64,000 nucleotides of DNA from Desulfovibrio litoralis DSM 11393 (lineage in GTDB: Bacteria; Desulfobacterota; Desulfovibrionia; Desulfovibrionales; Desulfovibrionaceae), in NCBI RefSeq assembly GCF_900143255.1, contig NZ_FRDI01000002.1, forward strand, positions 358,851 through 422,850, written 5' to 3'. This document shows positions 18,626 to 28,203 of this stretch, one piece after another; positions within the stretch are counted from its first letter, which is position 1, and each line of letters starts with the position of its first letter. Both the position numbers and the translations under genes were made by a program. The notes below the pieces were generated by a model that was given only the letters and a program-made list of their open reading frames with translations, was not told the origin of the DNA and did not search any database.

Positions 18626-19240
18626 ATGTCGAGAGAAAATGAACTGAAATTTAAAGTAAATGATTTCAGTGAAATAATTATAAAATTAAAAGAAAAAAAC
18701 GCCAAATTTCTTAATCGCCACTTAGAATTTAACGAGATTTGGGATACTTCGGAATATTGTTTAAAAAAAAGTAAGCGTTTGTTAAGATTAAGAATTAACG
18801 AATTTTCAGATTGCCAAAAAGCTGTTCTAACCTTTAAGAAAAAACCACCTACGGAAGACATTTTATTTAAGAGCCAAGAAGAACATGAAACTCAAGTTGA
18901 CAATATCGAAGAAACAAAAGAGATTTTACAAGGGCTTGGCTATAAACGAGTTTTAAGTTATCATAAACTGAGAGAAGAATGGGCTTTGAAAACAACATCT
19001 TACAATAATTGTATAATGGGCTTATGCCAACTTGATTATTTACCGCTTGGACATTTTTTGGAAATCGAAGCTCAAAATCCTGTTATTATTGCTTCTATTT
19101 TAGATTTAGATATAAAACAAAGCTTGCTTAAATCTTATCCTGTATTATTTAAAGAGAATGGTTTTAACCAAGGCTGTGTTTTTGATGAAAACGAGCTAAA
19201 CTCACTGCGTAAAAATTTAACAGAAAATATTTCCTATTAG
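18626..19240 (+). CDS. CYTH-domain protein (CyaB/ThTPase-like)
   Basis: A 204-residue CYTH-fold protein. The N-terminal ENELKFK is the ExExK-type motif that binds the triphosphate of the substrate. Further basic and acidic tunnel residues follow (RLLRLRI at about 51-57, AVLTFKKK at about 69-76, LEIEAQNP at about 151-158). CYTH enzymes act on triphosphates: class IV adenylate cyclase, thiamine triphosphatase or inorganic tripolyphosphatase. Sequence alone does not decide between them. It sits 18 nt before clpS and 45 nt after mgtE on the same strand, so a transcription unit mgtE-CYTH-clpS is likely. Confidence 0.8.
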   Translation: MSRENELKFKVNDFSEIIIKLKEKNAKFLNRHLEFNEIWDTSEYCLKKSKRLLRLRINEFSDCQKAVLTFKKKPPTEDILFKSQEEHETQVDNIEETKEILQGLGYKRVLSYHKLREEWALKTTSYNNCIMGLCQLDYLPLGHFLEIEAQNPVIIASILDLDIKQSLLKSYPVLFKENGFNQGCVFDENELNSLRKNLTENISY

Positions 19241-19258
19241 CTTATTAAAGAGTATGTT

Positions 19259-19594
19259 ATGACGAAAAAATCAATTTATGATTTAGACAAAGATTTTGAT
19301 TCTTTGTTGGATAATGAAATCTTACTTGAAAATGAATTAAAAGAACCGCTGATGTTTCGTGTTTTATTACATAATGATGATTATACCAGTATGTATTTTG
19401 TAACTGAAATTTTAATGGAAATTTTTAAAAAAACTTCCGAAGAAGCAAGAAATATTATGCTCACCGTTCATAAAAAAGGTATCGGCGAGTGTGGTATTTA
19501 TACATTTGAAATAGCCGAAACAAAAGTTATGTTAGTAAAAAGTAGGGCGAAAAAAGCAAACTTTCCCTTACTTTGTACGATGGAAGAAATTTAA
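19259..19594 (+). CDS. clpS: ClpS adaptor for N-degron substrates
   Basis: A 111-residue adaptor that hands proteins with destabilising N-terminal residues to ClpAP. The conserved core FRVLLHNDDYTSMYFVTEIL (residues 33-52) contains the substrate-binding Asn-Asp-Asp. VHKKGIGECGIYTFEIAETK (about 74-93) contributes to the N-end pocket and the ClpA-binding surface. The disordered N-terminus before residue 30 is of normal length. It belongs with clpA and aat downstream, though a MITE copy now separates it from clpA. Confidence 0.95.
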   Translation: MTKKSIYDLDKDFDSLLDNEILLENELKEPLMFRVLLHNDDYTSMYFVTEILMEIFKKTSEEARNIMLTVHKKGIGECGIYTFEIAETKVMLVKSRAKKANFPLLCTMEEI

Positions 19595-19607
19595 AAACTA
19601 AAACTAG

Positions 19608-19790
19608 AGACTATTACAAAATAGCCTCATAGTGTCTTACGATAGAAAGATACTTCAAAAATCACGAAAAAGGAAAATTTGTTTTTTCTGTAAAATGAGT
19701 GGTTTTTGTGCATTAAGGCGTTTTATGATTTGTGTCAACAGCACATAATACGATGACAAAAGAACGCAAAACATAGTTTTGCAATGGTTT
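19608..19790 (+). mobile_element. MITE-like element, copy B (183 bp)
   Basis: A forward copy between clpS and clpA, running from AGACTATTACAAAATAG to GCAATGGTTT. It includes the central AT-rich part (ATGAGTGGTTTTTGTG) shared with copies F and G, and the end hairpin GCAAAACATAGTTTTGC. The flanks AAACTAG and TAACCAG match at five of seven positions. The leading palindrome has decayed. Confidence 0.8.
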
Positions 19791-19823
19791 TAACCAGATA
19801 AACAAATAAGATACGGTAACGAT

Positions 19824-22160
<2,337 letters not shown>

Positions 22161-22178
22161 ACTTGTTTTAGGTGAGCT

Positions 22179-22883
22179 GTGTTTTTACTTTCTCGAAATA
22201 CTGTTGATTTTCCTGATCCCGCTTTGGCTGATGAAGACGGAATCTTGGCTGTTGGCGGAGATTTAACTCCTGTTAGGCTTTTAACGGCTTATTCCTTGGG
22301 TATTTTTCCTTGGTATAACGAAGACAGCCCGATTTTGTGGTGGCACCCTGATCCACGCTGTGTTCTTTTTCTTAATGAGTTTCACCTGCCAAAGAGCTTA
22401 AAAAAAGTGATCAACGCCGGAACGTTTGAATTGCGTATTGATACGGCTTTTGAGGCGGTAATTAAAAGCTGTGCAAATAGTTTTAGACCTAATCAAGAAG
22501 GTACTTGGTTGACTCAAGAAATGCAACAAGCTTATTTACATTTACATAAGCTCGGCTTTGCTCATTCTATAGAAAGTTGGCAAAATAACAAACTTTGTGG
22601 CGGAGTTTACGGCGTTGCTCTCGGTAATATTTTTTTTGGGGAATCTATGTTTTATAAAGAGCCAAACGCCTCAAAAATCGCCTTTTACGGTCTTGTTACT
22701 TTGTTAAAAAAGTTAAATTTCAGGTTGTTGGACTGTCAGCAACGTTCTGAAAATGTCTTACGTTTTGGGGCAAGAGAAATTTCTCGCCAAGCTTTTATGC
22801 AAGAACTCTCAAAGAATATGTTAGAAGAAACGCTAAGAGGTAACTGGACTATATATAGAGACTCTTGCACAATAGTCTCGTAG
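22179..22883 (+). CDS. aat: Leucyl/phenylalanyl-tRNA-protein transferase
   Basis: Transfers Leu or Phe from aminoacyl-tRNA to N-terminal Arg or Lys of proteins, creating N-degrons read by ClpS. Motifs: FPDPALADEDGILAVGGDL (residues 11-29), AYSLGIFPWYNEDSPILWWHPDPR (positions about 37-60), VYGVALGNIFFGESMFY (about 147-163) and LLDCQQ near 190. The start is GTG with AGGTGA upstream. The gene begins 18 nt after clpA. The last codons, RDSCTIVS plus the TAG stop, lie inside a MITE copy (22859-22960), so the native C-terminus has been replaced by element sequence; the catalytic part is intact. Confidence 0.94.
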   Translation: MFLLSRNTVDFPDPALADEDGILAVGGDLTPVRLLTAYSLGIFPWYNEDSPILWWHPDPRCVLFLNEFHLPKSLKKVINAGTFELRIDTAFEAVIKSCANSFRPNQEGTWLTQEMQQAYLHLHKLGFAHSIESWQNNKLCGGVYGVALGNIFFGESMFYKEPNASKIAFYGLVTLLKKLNFRLLDCQQRSENVLRFGAREISRQAFMQELSKNMLEETLRGNWTIYRDSCTIVS

Positions 22884-22960
22884 GCTTTCGTAAGAAAGAC
22901 ACTACAACATAGCATAAAACGATAAAAAAAGCACGCAAAACGAAATTTTGCAATGGGTCT
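22859..22960 (+). mobile_element. MITE-like element, copy C (102 bp), overlapping the end of aat
   Basis: Runs from AGACTCTTGCACAATAGTCT to GCAATGGGTCT. The flanks are TATATAG and TATATAA, a six-base direct repeat. The first 25 bp are read as the C-terminal codons and stop of aat. It includes GCATAAAACGATAAAAAAAG and the hairpin GCAAAAC...ATTTTGC near the right end. Confidence 0.82.
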
Positions 22961-23061
22961 TATATAAAGAACAGTACCTATCAAAAAAGTTTAATTTGCC
23001 GAAAAGAACTTTATAAAAGCTTTAAAATAAATTTTACTTATATTTTTTTAAAAAAGCTTTT

Positions 23062-23078
23062 TGGGCATGCTTCTTGCT
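23062..23078 (+). promoter_or_regulatory. Probable sigma-54 promoter of fliD-fliS
   Basis: TTGGGCATGCTTCTTGCTT places GG at 23064-23065 and GC at 23076-23077 with exactly 10 bases between, as in TGGCAC-N5-TTGC. The predicted transcription start is near 23089, about 47 nt before the fliD ATG, with GAAGGAG as ribosome site. Sigma-54 control of flagellar genes is common in polar-flagellated proteobacteria. Confidence 0.65.
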
Positions 23079-23135
23079 TTCAGATAAAGATGTTATAGAT
23101 ATAAGGAATTTTTTTCTATATCGAAGGAGTAAATT

Positions 23136-25016
23136 ATGGCTGACTATACTTCCGGCGGAATGGCCGGCTTGGTGCAAACCAATAAGGATTATGATTTTAA
23201 ATCAATGATTGCACAATTGCGTAAAATCGAAGAAATGCCGGCTCGTAAGCTCATTAAATGGAAAAAAGACTGGGAGACGAGAGTAGCGGGTTTTAAAGAC
23301 TTAAAAGATTCGTTGACAACCTTAAAAGATAGTCTTGCAAAATTAAGCACAATTGACAAGTTTATGGTTAAGAGTGCGGCTGTGTCAAGCACTTCTGTTG
23401 CCGGTGTAACCGTTGGTGCACAAGCTCAGGTTGGAGACTATAACCTTGAAGTTTTTCAACTCGCCAAAAACGCAATTTCTGCTTATTCCTCTCCACAGTT
23501 AACCAGTAAAACAACAATTATTAATGATTCCGGTTCTAACCAAATTTTTGAATATACATATAACGGAACAACAAGAACAATTAATATTCCAAGCGGGTCA
23601 ACTCTTAACGATTTAACAAACTTGATTAATAACGATGCGTTAAACCCAAATGTAAGGGCTATGATTATTCAAAATGGCAGTCAGGTTAGCTTTCAGATAA
23701 GAGGAATGGATCTTGGTGCCGGAAAAACTCTTGATATTACTCCCAGTACAAATATTAGTAACGCAGCAGGAGTTAACTTTACCAACGCTGCTGAGTGGAC
23801 ACACCAAGCTCCGCAAGATGCCAAATATCGCATAAACGATTGGCCGGCTCACCCTAACTGGTTGTTGTCTTCGTCAAACACAATTGAATCAGTTGTTGAG
23901 GGTGTTACTTTTTCATTGCGTTCAGCAGGTAGCACAACCGTTACTGTTCAGGCAGATACAGCGAAAATAAAAGAAAATATTGTGTCTTTTATGGATATGT
24001 ATAATACCTTTAAACTTACATATCAGGCGTTAACCGCTGTGGACAGCACAAAACAGACAAAAGATCCGTCATTGACCGACTCTTTGTTTGATATGCAACA
24101 AGGTGGAGTTTTAACCGGTAACTATGTTGTACAATTGTTAGGTTCTCAAATCAGCCAAGCTTTGGTTGGTGCGGCTAAGGGGTTTGTAAACGGAGGAAAT
24201 ACTCCGCCACCTCCGGGGCTTGAGACCAGTCCCTATTGGGACCCATATTCAAGTTTGGCAAGCATTGGTATTATTACTGATCCAGATAAAGACAGCACTA
24301 CTTTCGGGCAGTTGATTTTTGATCCTGATCTAAGTAAATATGGTGGTGTAAATCCGCTTGATGAAGCGTTGCGTACTAACCCTATGGCGATAGCGGAACT
24401 ATTTGCCGCAAAAGATACAGGTAAAACAGATACCAATAATTTTAGCTTTGTAAATACCTTGCCTGGTCTAACGCTCGCCGGAGAATATTCTGTGGAATAT
24501 GACATTGATGGAGCCGGTAGGGTCATTAATGCAAAAATAGATGGTAAGCCGGCTATTGTCGACGGAGACGGAAAAACAATAGTTGCCGGAGACCGTTCAT
24601 CAGGAGCTTATGGTTTAACTCTTGAAGTTAATAACCTGACACCAGGAGCTGGATATACCGGAAAAGTTTTTGTTAAACAAGGTAAAGCCGCTGAATTATA
24701 TGAAGTAGTTGCACGTAATGATACTGTTCCCAATCCGTCTGACCCGGATCATCCTTATACATTTAAAGGAGCTATCGCCCGTATGGACGATCTTATAGCT
24801 CAATATGTAGGGAAAGACAGCTCTGATGTTTCTCAACAGGGGATCATCATGAACATTGAGAAAAAAATATTGAAAGAAGAAGAAAGGCTTGCTAAGTGGG
24901 AAAGAACAACCACCGCTAAGTTTGCCAGACTTGAATCTACCCTTTCTTATTACAACAGTATTCAAAAACAGCTTGAATCTCAGATTAAGACTTTGGGTTC
25001 AAGCAGTAGTAAATAA
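23136..25016 (+). CDS. fliD: Flagellar filament cap protein FliD
   Basis: A 626-residue secreted protein that caps the growing flagellum and folds incoming flagellin. The FliD N-terminal domain is at about residues 12-105 (DFKSMIAQLRKIEEMPARKL; VGDYNLEVFQLAKN near 92), with middle hypervariable and Ig-like domains at about 110-270. The FliD C-terminal region at about 275-600 ends in a helix (EERLAKWERTTTAKFARLES, about 587-606) that forms the coiled coil with the filament. No signal peptide is present, as expected for export by the flagellar type III system. It is followed 51 nt later by fliS. Confidence 0.95.
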   Translation: MADYTSGGMAGLVQTNKDYDFKSMIAQLRKIEEMPARKLIKWKKDWETRVAGFKDLKDSLTTLKDSLAKLSTIDKFMVKSAAVSSTSVAGVTVGAQAQVGDYNLEVFQLAKNAISAYSSPQLTSKTTIINDSGSNQIFEYTYNGTTRTINIPSGSTLNDLTNLINNDALNPNVRAMIIQNGSQVSFQIRGMDLGAGKTLDITPSTNISNAAGVNFTNAAEWTHQAPQDAKYRINDWPAHPNWLLSSSNTIESVVEGVTFSLRSAGSTTVTVQADTAKIKENIVSFMDMYNTFKLTYQALTAVDSTKQTKDPSLTDSLFDMQQGGVLTGNYVVQLLGSQISQALVGAAKGFVNGGNTPPPPGLETSPYWDPYSSLASIGIITDPDKDSTTFGQLIFDPDLSKYGGVNPLDEALRTNPMAIAELFAAKDTGKTDTNNFSFVNTLPGLTLAGEYSVEYDIDGAGRVINAKIDGKPAIVDGDGKTIVAGDRSSGAYGLTLEVNNLTPGAGYTGKVFVKQGKAAELYEVVARNDTVPNPSDPDHPYTFKGAIARMDDLIAQYVGKDSSDVSQQGIIMNIEKKILKEEERLAKWERTTTAKFARLESTLSYYNSIQKQLESQIKTLGSSSSK

Positions 25017-25067
25017 TCAAAATTGATAACGAGTTAATATAAAAAGTTTAATTAAAGAGATCAAAAG

Positions 25068-25778
25068 ATGCAAAAAGTTGCTCAGGCATATCTTCAAACA
25101 CAAGTTAATACAACCTCTCAAGGGGCGTTACTCCTTATGTTGTATGATGGTGCAATTAAGTTTTTAGTTCAAGCTAAAGAGAAGATGGCGGAAAAAGATT
25201 ATGCCAAAAAAGGCATTTTAATTTCTAAAGCTATTGATATTATTTCAGAACTTGACGCTTGTATTAATATAGACAGAGGTGGAAATATCTCTGAAAACTT
25301 ACATAGTTTATATCTTTTTTGTAATACAAGATTGTTAACTGCAAACCTCAGAATGAACCAAAGTTATATTGATGAGGTTATTAAGATACTGGAAGGACTG
25401 CGTAGTGCTTATGCGTTTATTTTAAGCCCTGCCGATAATGCGACTGCTACTGCGAACCTTTCGGCACAAGCCGGTATAAGCGAAATTGCAAAAACAAACG
25501 TGCCTGTTCAAAGCAGTAATGTTACCTTACCGACAAATATGAAAAATGTGGCAAACTATACGTCAGTATATACAACTTCATCAGAAGGAAATAACCCAAA
25601 CGCCATGGCTTCTTTACAATCGGTTGCCGATCAACAGGAAATTGTTGAGGCTTTAAACAAAGAAAAATCTGTTAAAGAAGAAAGCGGCAATGAAGCAGAA
25701 CAAACACAACCTGTAGCAAGTGTTGCTACTCGTAATAATGTTGCCAATATGTATCGCCGTTTGCAAACCGGTAATTAA
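25068..25778 (+). CDS. fliS: Flagellin export chaperone FliS with long C-terminal tail
   Basis: Binds flagellin in the cytoplasm and keeps it unfolded until export. Residues 1 to about 122 are a normal FliS: AYLQTQVNTTSQGALLLMLY with the YDGAIKFL helix, then NLHSLYLFCNTRLLTANL and EGLRSAYAFI. The remaining 110 residues (Ala, Ser, Asn, Thr and Gln rich, with VPVQSSNVTLPT and EESGNEAEQTQPV) are not part of the family, which is usually about 130 residues. The tail ends in RNNVANMYRRLQTGN, which could be a short helix. Its function is unknown. A strong terminator follows. Confidence 0.9.
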   Translation: MQKVAQAYLQTQVNTTSQGALLLMLYDGAIKFLVQAKEKMAEKDYAKKGILISKAIDIISELDACINIDRGGNISENLHSLYLFCNTRLLTANLRMNQSYIDEVIKILEGLRSAYAFILSPADNATATANLSAQAGISEIAKTNVPVQSSNVTLPTNMKNVANYTSVYTTSSEGNNPNAMASLQSVADQQEIVEALNKEKSVKEESGNEAEQTQPVASVATRNNVANMYRRLQTGN

Positions 25779-25782
25779 TTAG

Positions 25783-25855
25783 AGACTCTTGTGAGGATTC
25801 GGGGGTATCCCCGAAAACGAAAAAAAGTACGCAAAACTGAGTTTTGCAATGGTCT
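25783..25855 (+). mobile_element. MITE-like element, copy D (73 bp, shortest)
   Basis: AGACTCTTGTGAGGATTC to GCAATGGTCT, right after the fliS stop. The flanks TAATTAG and TAATTTA share five bases. The middle is only the GC-rich module CGGGGGTATCCCCGAAAACG plus the end hairpin GCAAAACTGAGTTTTGC. The long AT-rich middle of other copies is missing. Confidence 0.78.
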
Positions 25856-25888
25856 TAATTTAGTTGTAGAAAATTATATAATAAATTT

Positions 25889-25927
25889 AAACCTCTTGTT
25901 AAAAATAGATTTAACGAGAGGTTTTTT
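25889..25927 (+). terminator. Terminator after fliS
   Basis: AAACCTCTTGTTAAA (25889-25903) pairs with TTTAACGAGAGGTTT (25910-25924), 15 bp with one G-U pair, a six-base loop and a T6 run. It also lies at the 3' end of the convergent minus-strand membrane genes and could serve both strands. Confidence 0.88.
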
Positions 25928-26408
25928 ATTTTATAACAGCCGGAAAAGTTTTCAGCTTTTTTTGATATAACCAAAAAACAATAATATTTAGAACCGTAAA
26001 AAATAATATAAAGATAGAGCTGAAAATTAAAGATAAAAAACCGCTGAGAAGGCTCCTTAAGATTACTGTAATTATACTTAAACTCGTTATGATTTGTTTG
26101 ATATTTGATGTGCTTGTGAGTGGTTCTAGAAAAAGACCATTTAACTCAATTATTACACCAAGCAAAATTCCGCCTAAAAAAGGAATAAAGATTGATATAA
26201 TAAAGCCATAGAAACAAAGTGAGATAAGGCGAGTATCTGATTTAATCCATTTTTTAAACAACACAAAAAATAATATAGCGGAAAAACTATAAGGTAAGAC
26301 CATTGGAATATATTGAGCGTAGTTAAATTTATTGAGAGTTAATATAATAAAATTTCCCAATAAAAGATTGATAATTACTAAAGTGTAATAAATCTGATTA
26401 GCTCGCAT
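25926..26408 (-). CDS. Small membrane protein, tandem paralog 3
   Basis: A 160-residue hydrophobic protein with four or five membrane helices (about residues 8-25, 32-50, 60-88, 108-150) and a basic C-terminus (YQKKLKTFPAVIK). Its N-terminus MRANQIYYTLVIINLLLG has the same pattern (N-x-x-Y-Y-x-L-x-x-x-N-L) as the two genes upstream, so the three arose by duplication. The function is unknown and I see no active-site motif. It starts 7 nt after its neighbour and is the last gene of the trio. Confidence 0.72.
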   Translation of the reverse strand: MRANQIYYTLVIINLLLGNFIILTLNKFNYAQYIPMVLPYSFSAILFFVLFKKWIKSDTRLISLCFYGFIISIFIPFLGGILLGVIIELNGLFLEPLTSTSNIKQIITSLSIITVILRSLLSGFLSLIFSSIFILFFTVLNIIVFWLYQKKLKTFPAVIK

Positions 26409-26415
26409 ATTTTTT

Positions 26416-26871
26416 CTAAACCTTGTTGTGATTATGAGCTGAATTTTTTAACATGATTTTATAATACAAAAATAAGCCTATTGTGTTGATAACTATAAAG
26501 AAAGCAATAAACCAACCGGCGAATATAGAACCTAATAACGCACCAACCAAAGAGATGAATATGTTTTTAAATATATGTAATATCAAAGCCCAAACGCCGT
26601 GAAAAGAAAAGTCGCTTATGCTCATTCCAAAGAACACTAAGAAAAAACCACAAAGTGCAATAAGACAGGAAATAATCGGACCATAAAAGAAGCATTCTGA
26701 TGCCTTGTTCTGAGGGTGGTCGATAGACTTTTTAAAAAATGTAAAAATAAAAATTGCCGAAGTCGAAAAAGATAGGTGTAAGAGCCAGTCCGATTTTATA
26801 TTGAATAAAATTATTTCACCAAACAACAAATTAACTATCATTAAGCCGTAATAAATTTTGTTAGCCGTCAT
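26416..26871 (-). CDS. Small membrane protein, tandem paralog 2
   Basis: A 151-residue membrane protein with about four helices. It opens MTANKIYYGLMIVNLLFGE, close to the openings of the genes on both sides, and has the shared middle feature of a lysine-containing turn (FKKSIDHPQNK, about residues 46-56) followed by FYGPIISCLIALCGFFLVF. It ends in a histidine/asparagine tail. The gene lies 3 nt after paralog 1 and 7 nt before paralog 3, a tight operon. The function is unknown. Confidence 0.72.
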   Translation of the reverse strand: MTANKIYYGLMIVNLLFGEIILFNIKSDWLLHLSFSTSAIFIFTFFKKSIDHPQNKASECFFYGPIISCLIALCGFFLVFFGMSISDFSFHGVWALILHIFKNIFISLVGALLGSIFAGWFIAFFIVINTIGLFLYYKIMLKNSAHNHNKV

Positions 26872-26874
26872 ATT

Positions 26875-27339
26875 TTAAGACTTAAGCTTTGTGTTGTCGT
26901 TATTAAAAGAAGCTTGCCTTAAGAATTCTTTGCGGTATACAAAGAAGCCCAACGTATTGATTACGCTTAAAAAACCAATAAGAAATAAAGAACTTATAAT
27001 CGCTATTATTGATAAAAGGAAGCTACCTGCTACTATTCCCTTTATTATGTCTAAAAAAGAGCTTGTGTTGTGATCGACTTTAATAAGGGCGGAAAAACCA
27101 ATAAAAAAGCCTGATAATGCCGGTATAAGAAGGCTGATGGTTGGACCATAAATTAGAGCCATAAAATTATTGCGTTCTGTTTCAATTTGTTTTTTTAACA
27201 ACATAAACAGAAAAATTGTGGCAATAAAGAGAGATATGGGAATAGAAGGCGTATCAGCTACGTTTTCAAACCAAGCGTAGAGTTGCACACAAATTAAATT
27301 GATTGTGATTAATCCGTAATATAAATAATTTGTTGTCAT
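26875..27339 (-). CDS. Small membrane protein, tandem paralog 1
   Basis: A 154-residue membrane protein, first of three. It opens MTTNYLYYGLITINLI, has LLKKQIETERNN (about residues 47-58) in the first cytoplasmic turn, then IYGPTISLLIPALSGFFIGF and a final pair of helices. It ends with a charged tail RKEFLRQASFNNDNTKLKS. The three copies differ strongly in side chains but keep helix spacing, so the duplication is old. The presumed promoter lies upstream near MITE copy E. The function is unknown. Confidence 0.72.
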   Translation of the reverse strand: MTTNYLYYGLITINLICVQLYAWFENVADTPSIPISLFIATIFLFMLLKKQIETERNNFMALIYGPTISLLIPALSGFFIGFSALIKVDHNTSSFLDIIKGIVAGSFLLSIIAIISSLFLIGFLSVINTLGFFVYRKEFLRQASFNNDNTKLKS

Positions 27340-27360
27340 TAATATTTGTCCTCTTTTAAA

Positions 27361-27437
27361 AGACCATTACAAAACGCTGTTTTGCGTTATTTATCATCGT
27401 GTTATACTCTGTTAGATACTCTTGCACAGTAGTTTCT
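27361..27437 (-). mobile_element. MITE-like element, copy E (77 bp)
   Basis: A reverse copy from AGACCATTACAAAAC to the decayed end CAGTAGTTTCT. It keeps the hairpin AAAACGCTGTTTTGCG and a short remnant of the ATCATCGTGTTATAC stem. It lies just upstream of the membrane-protein trio, where it may sit in or near their promoter. The flanking repeat is poor. Confidence 0.7.
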
Positions 27438-27452
27438 ATTAAAAATAAGCTC

Positions 27453-27499
27453 AAATAAAAATACGTTGTTAAGATAATTTTAACAACGTATTTTTATTT
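27453..27499 (-). terminator. Long perfect hairpin terminator after the glycine-zipper gene
   Basis: A 20-bp perfect stem (27453-27472 with 27480-27499) with a seven-base loop lies 21 nt beyond the stop of the minus-strand lipoprotein gene. Both arms end in A/T-rich runs, so it could work on both strands. Confidence 0.85.
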
Positions 27500-27519
27500 A
27501 TAAAGTTTATAAGAATCGA

Positions 27520-28014
27520 TTAGTTTTTAGACTCTGTTCCGCCACCGCGAACTCTTACAGAACCGTCGTTTCCGCTGAGAATGCGTACTCTGTCGCCGAC
27601 TCTTAAAGCACGTTCAGCATCGCCAAGCTCTTGGACAACAGCAATTTTTTCATTCGTTCCATCAATAGAAACAACGATTTCAATAGCTTGTCTATGGTTA
27701 ACTCGGCTTTCAATACCTGTTCCGATTAGTCCGCCGATAATGGCTCCGCCAAGAGTGGTGAGAACACGTCCTGATCCGCCACCCATAGTATTACCAACAA
27801 CACCACCAACAACTGCACCGCCTAAAGAACCAAGACCCGAGGGGTTATTTTCTATAACGGCGTCTTCAATTGCGATAATGTGTCCCATTCTTACTGTTTG
27901 TGATCTGCGAGTTTCCGATGAGTTAAAAGACCCTCCTGTTTGAGAGGCACAAGCACCCAAAAGTAAGGCAAACAGACAGATAGTCGAAAAGATTTTTATT
28001 TTGTTAAAAAACAT
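27520..28014 (-). CDS. SlyB/Pcp-like glycine-zipper outer-membrane lipoprotein
   Basis: A lipoprotein of 164 residues from the ATG at 28014, which has a GGAG site seven bases upstream. The frame stays open to 28086, but the extra 24 residues do not look like a signal. The signal peptide ends in LFALLLGAC, a clean lipobox. The mature region has glycine-zipper repeats LGSLGGAVVGGVVGNTMGGG and LGGAIIGGLIGTGIE (about residues 65-110), which insert in or pack against membrane. A C-terminal domain of small beta strands follows, with VGDRVRILSGNDGSVRVRGGG. It is similar to SlyB/Pcp, lipoproteins that stabilise the outer membrane under PhoP control in enterobacteria. Confidence 0.85.
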   Translation of the reverse strand: MFFNKIKIFSTICLFALLLGACASQTGGSFNSSETRRSQTVRMGHIIAIEDAVIENNPSGLGSLGGAVVGGVVGNTMGGGSGRVLTTLGGAIIGGLIGTGIESRVNHRQAIEIVVSIDGTNEKIAVVQELGDAERALRVGDRVRILSGNDGSVRVRGGGTESKN

Positions 28015-28140
28015 AAATACTCCGATATTAGATAGTTTATATGAAATAAATATAATTCTTATAAGCCTGTTTTCACTTGTCGTCAACGTTATAAGATAAC
28101 AATATGAATAAATTTTTTACGGTTTGTGGCTTAAATATAA

Positions 28141-28190
28141 AAAACTCCGCAACATATCAAACATAACATTTTAATATATTTTGGAGTTTT
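28141..28190 (-). terminator. Probable terminator of the EF-G-like gene
   Basis: AAAACTCC (28141-28148) pairs with GGAGTTTT (28183-28190). The 34-nt loop holds a further weak ATAT stem. It lies 14 nt past the stop of the minus-strand GTPase gene and runs into A/T. Confidence 0.6.
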
Positions 28191-28203
28191 CAAATTAAGA
28201 AAC

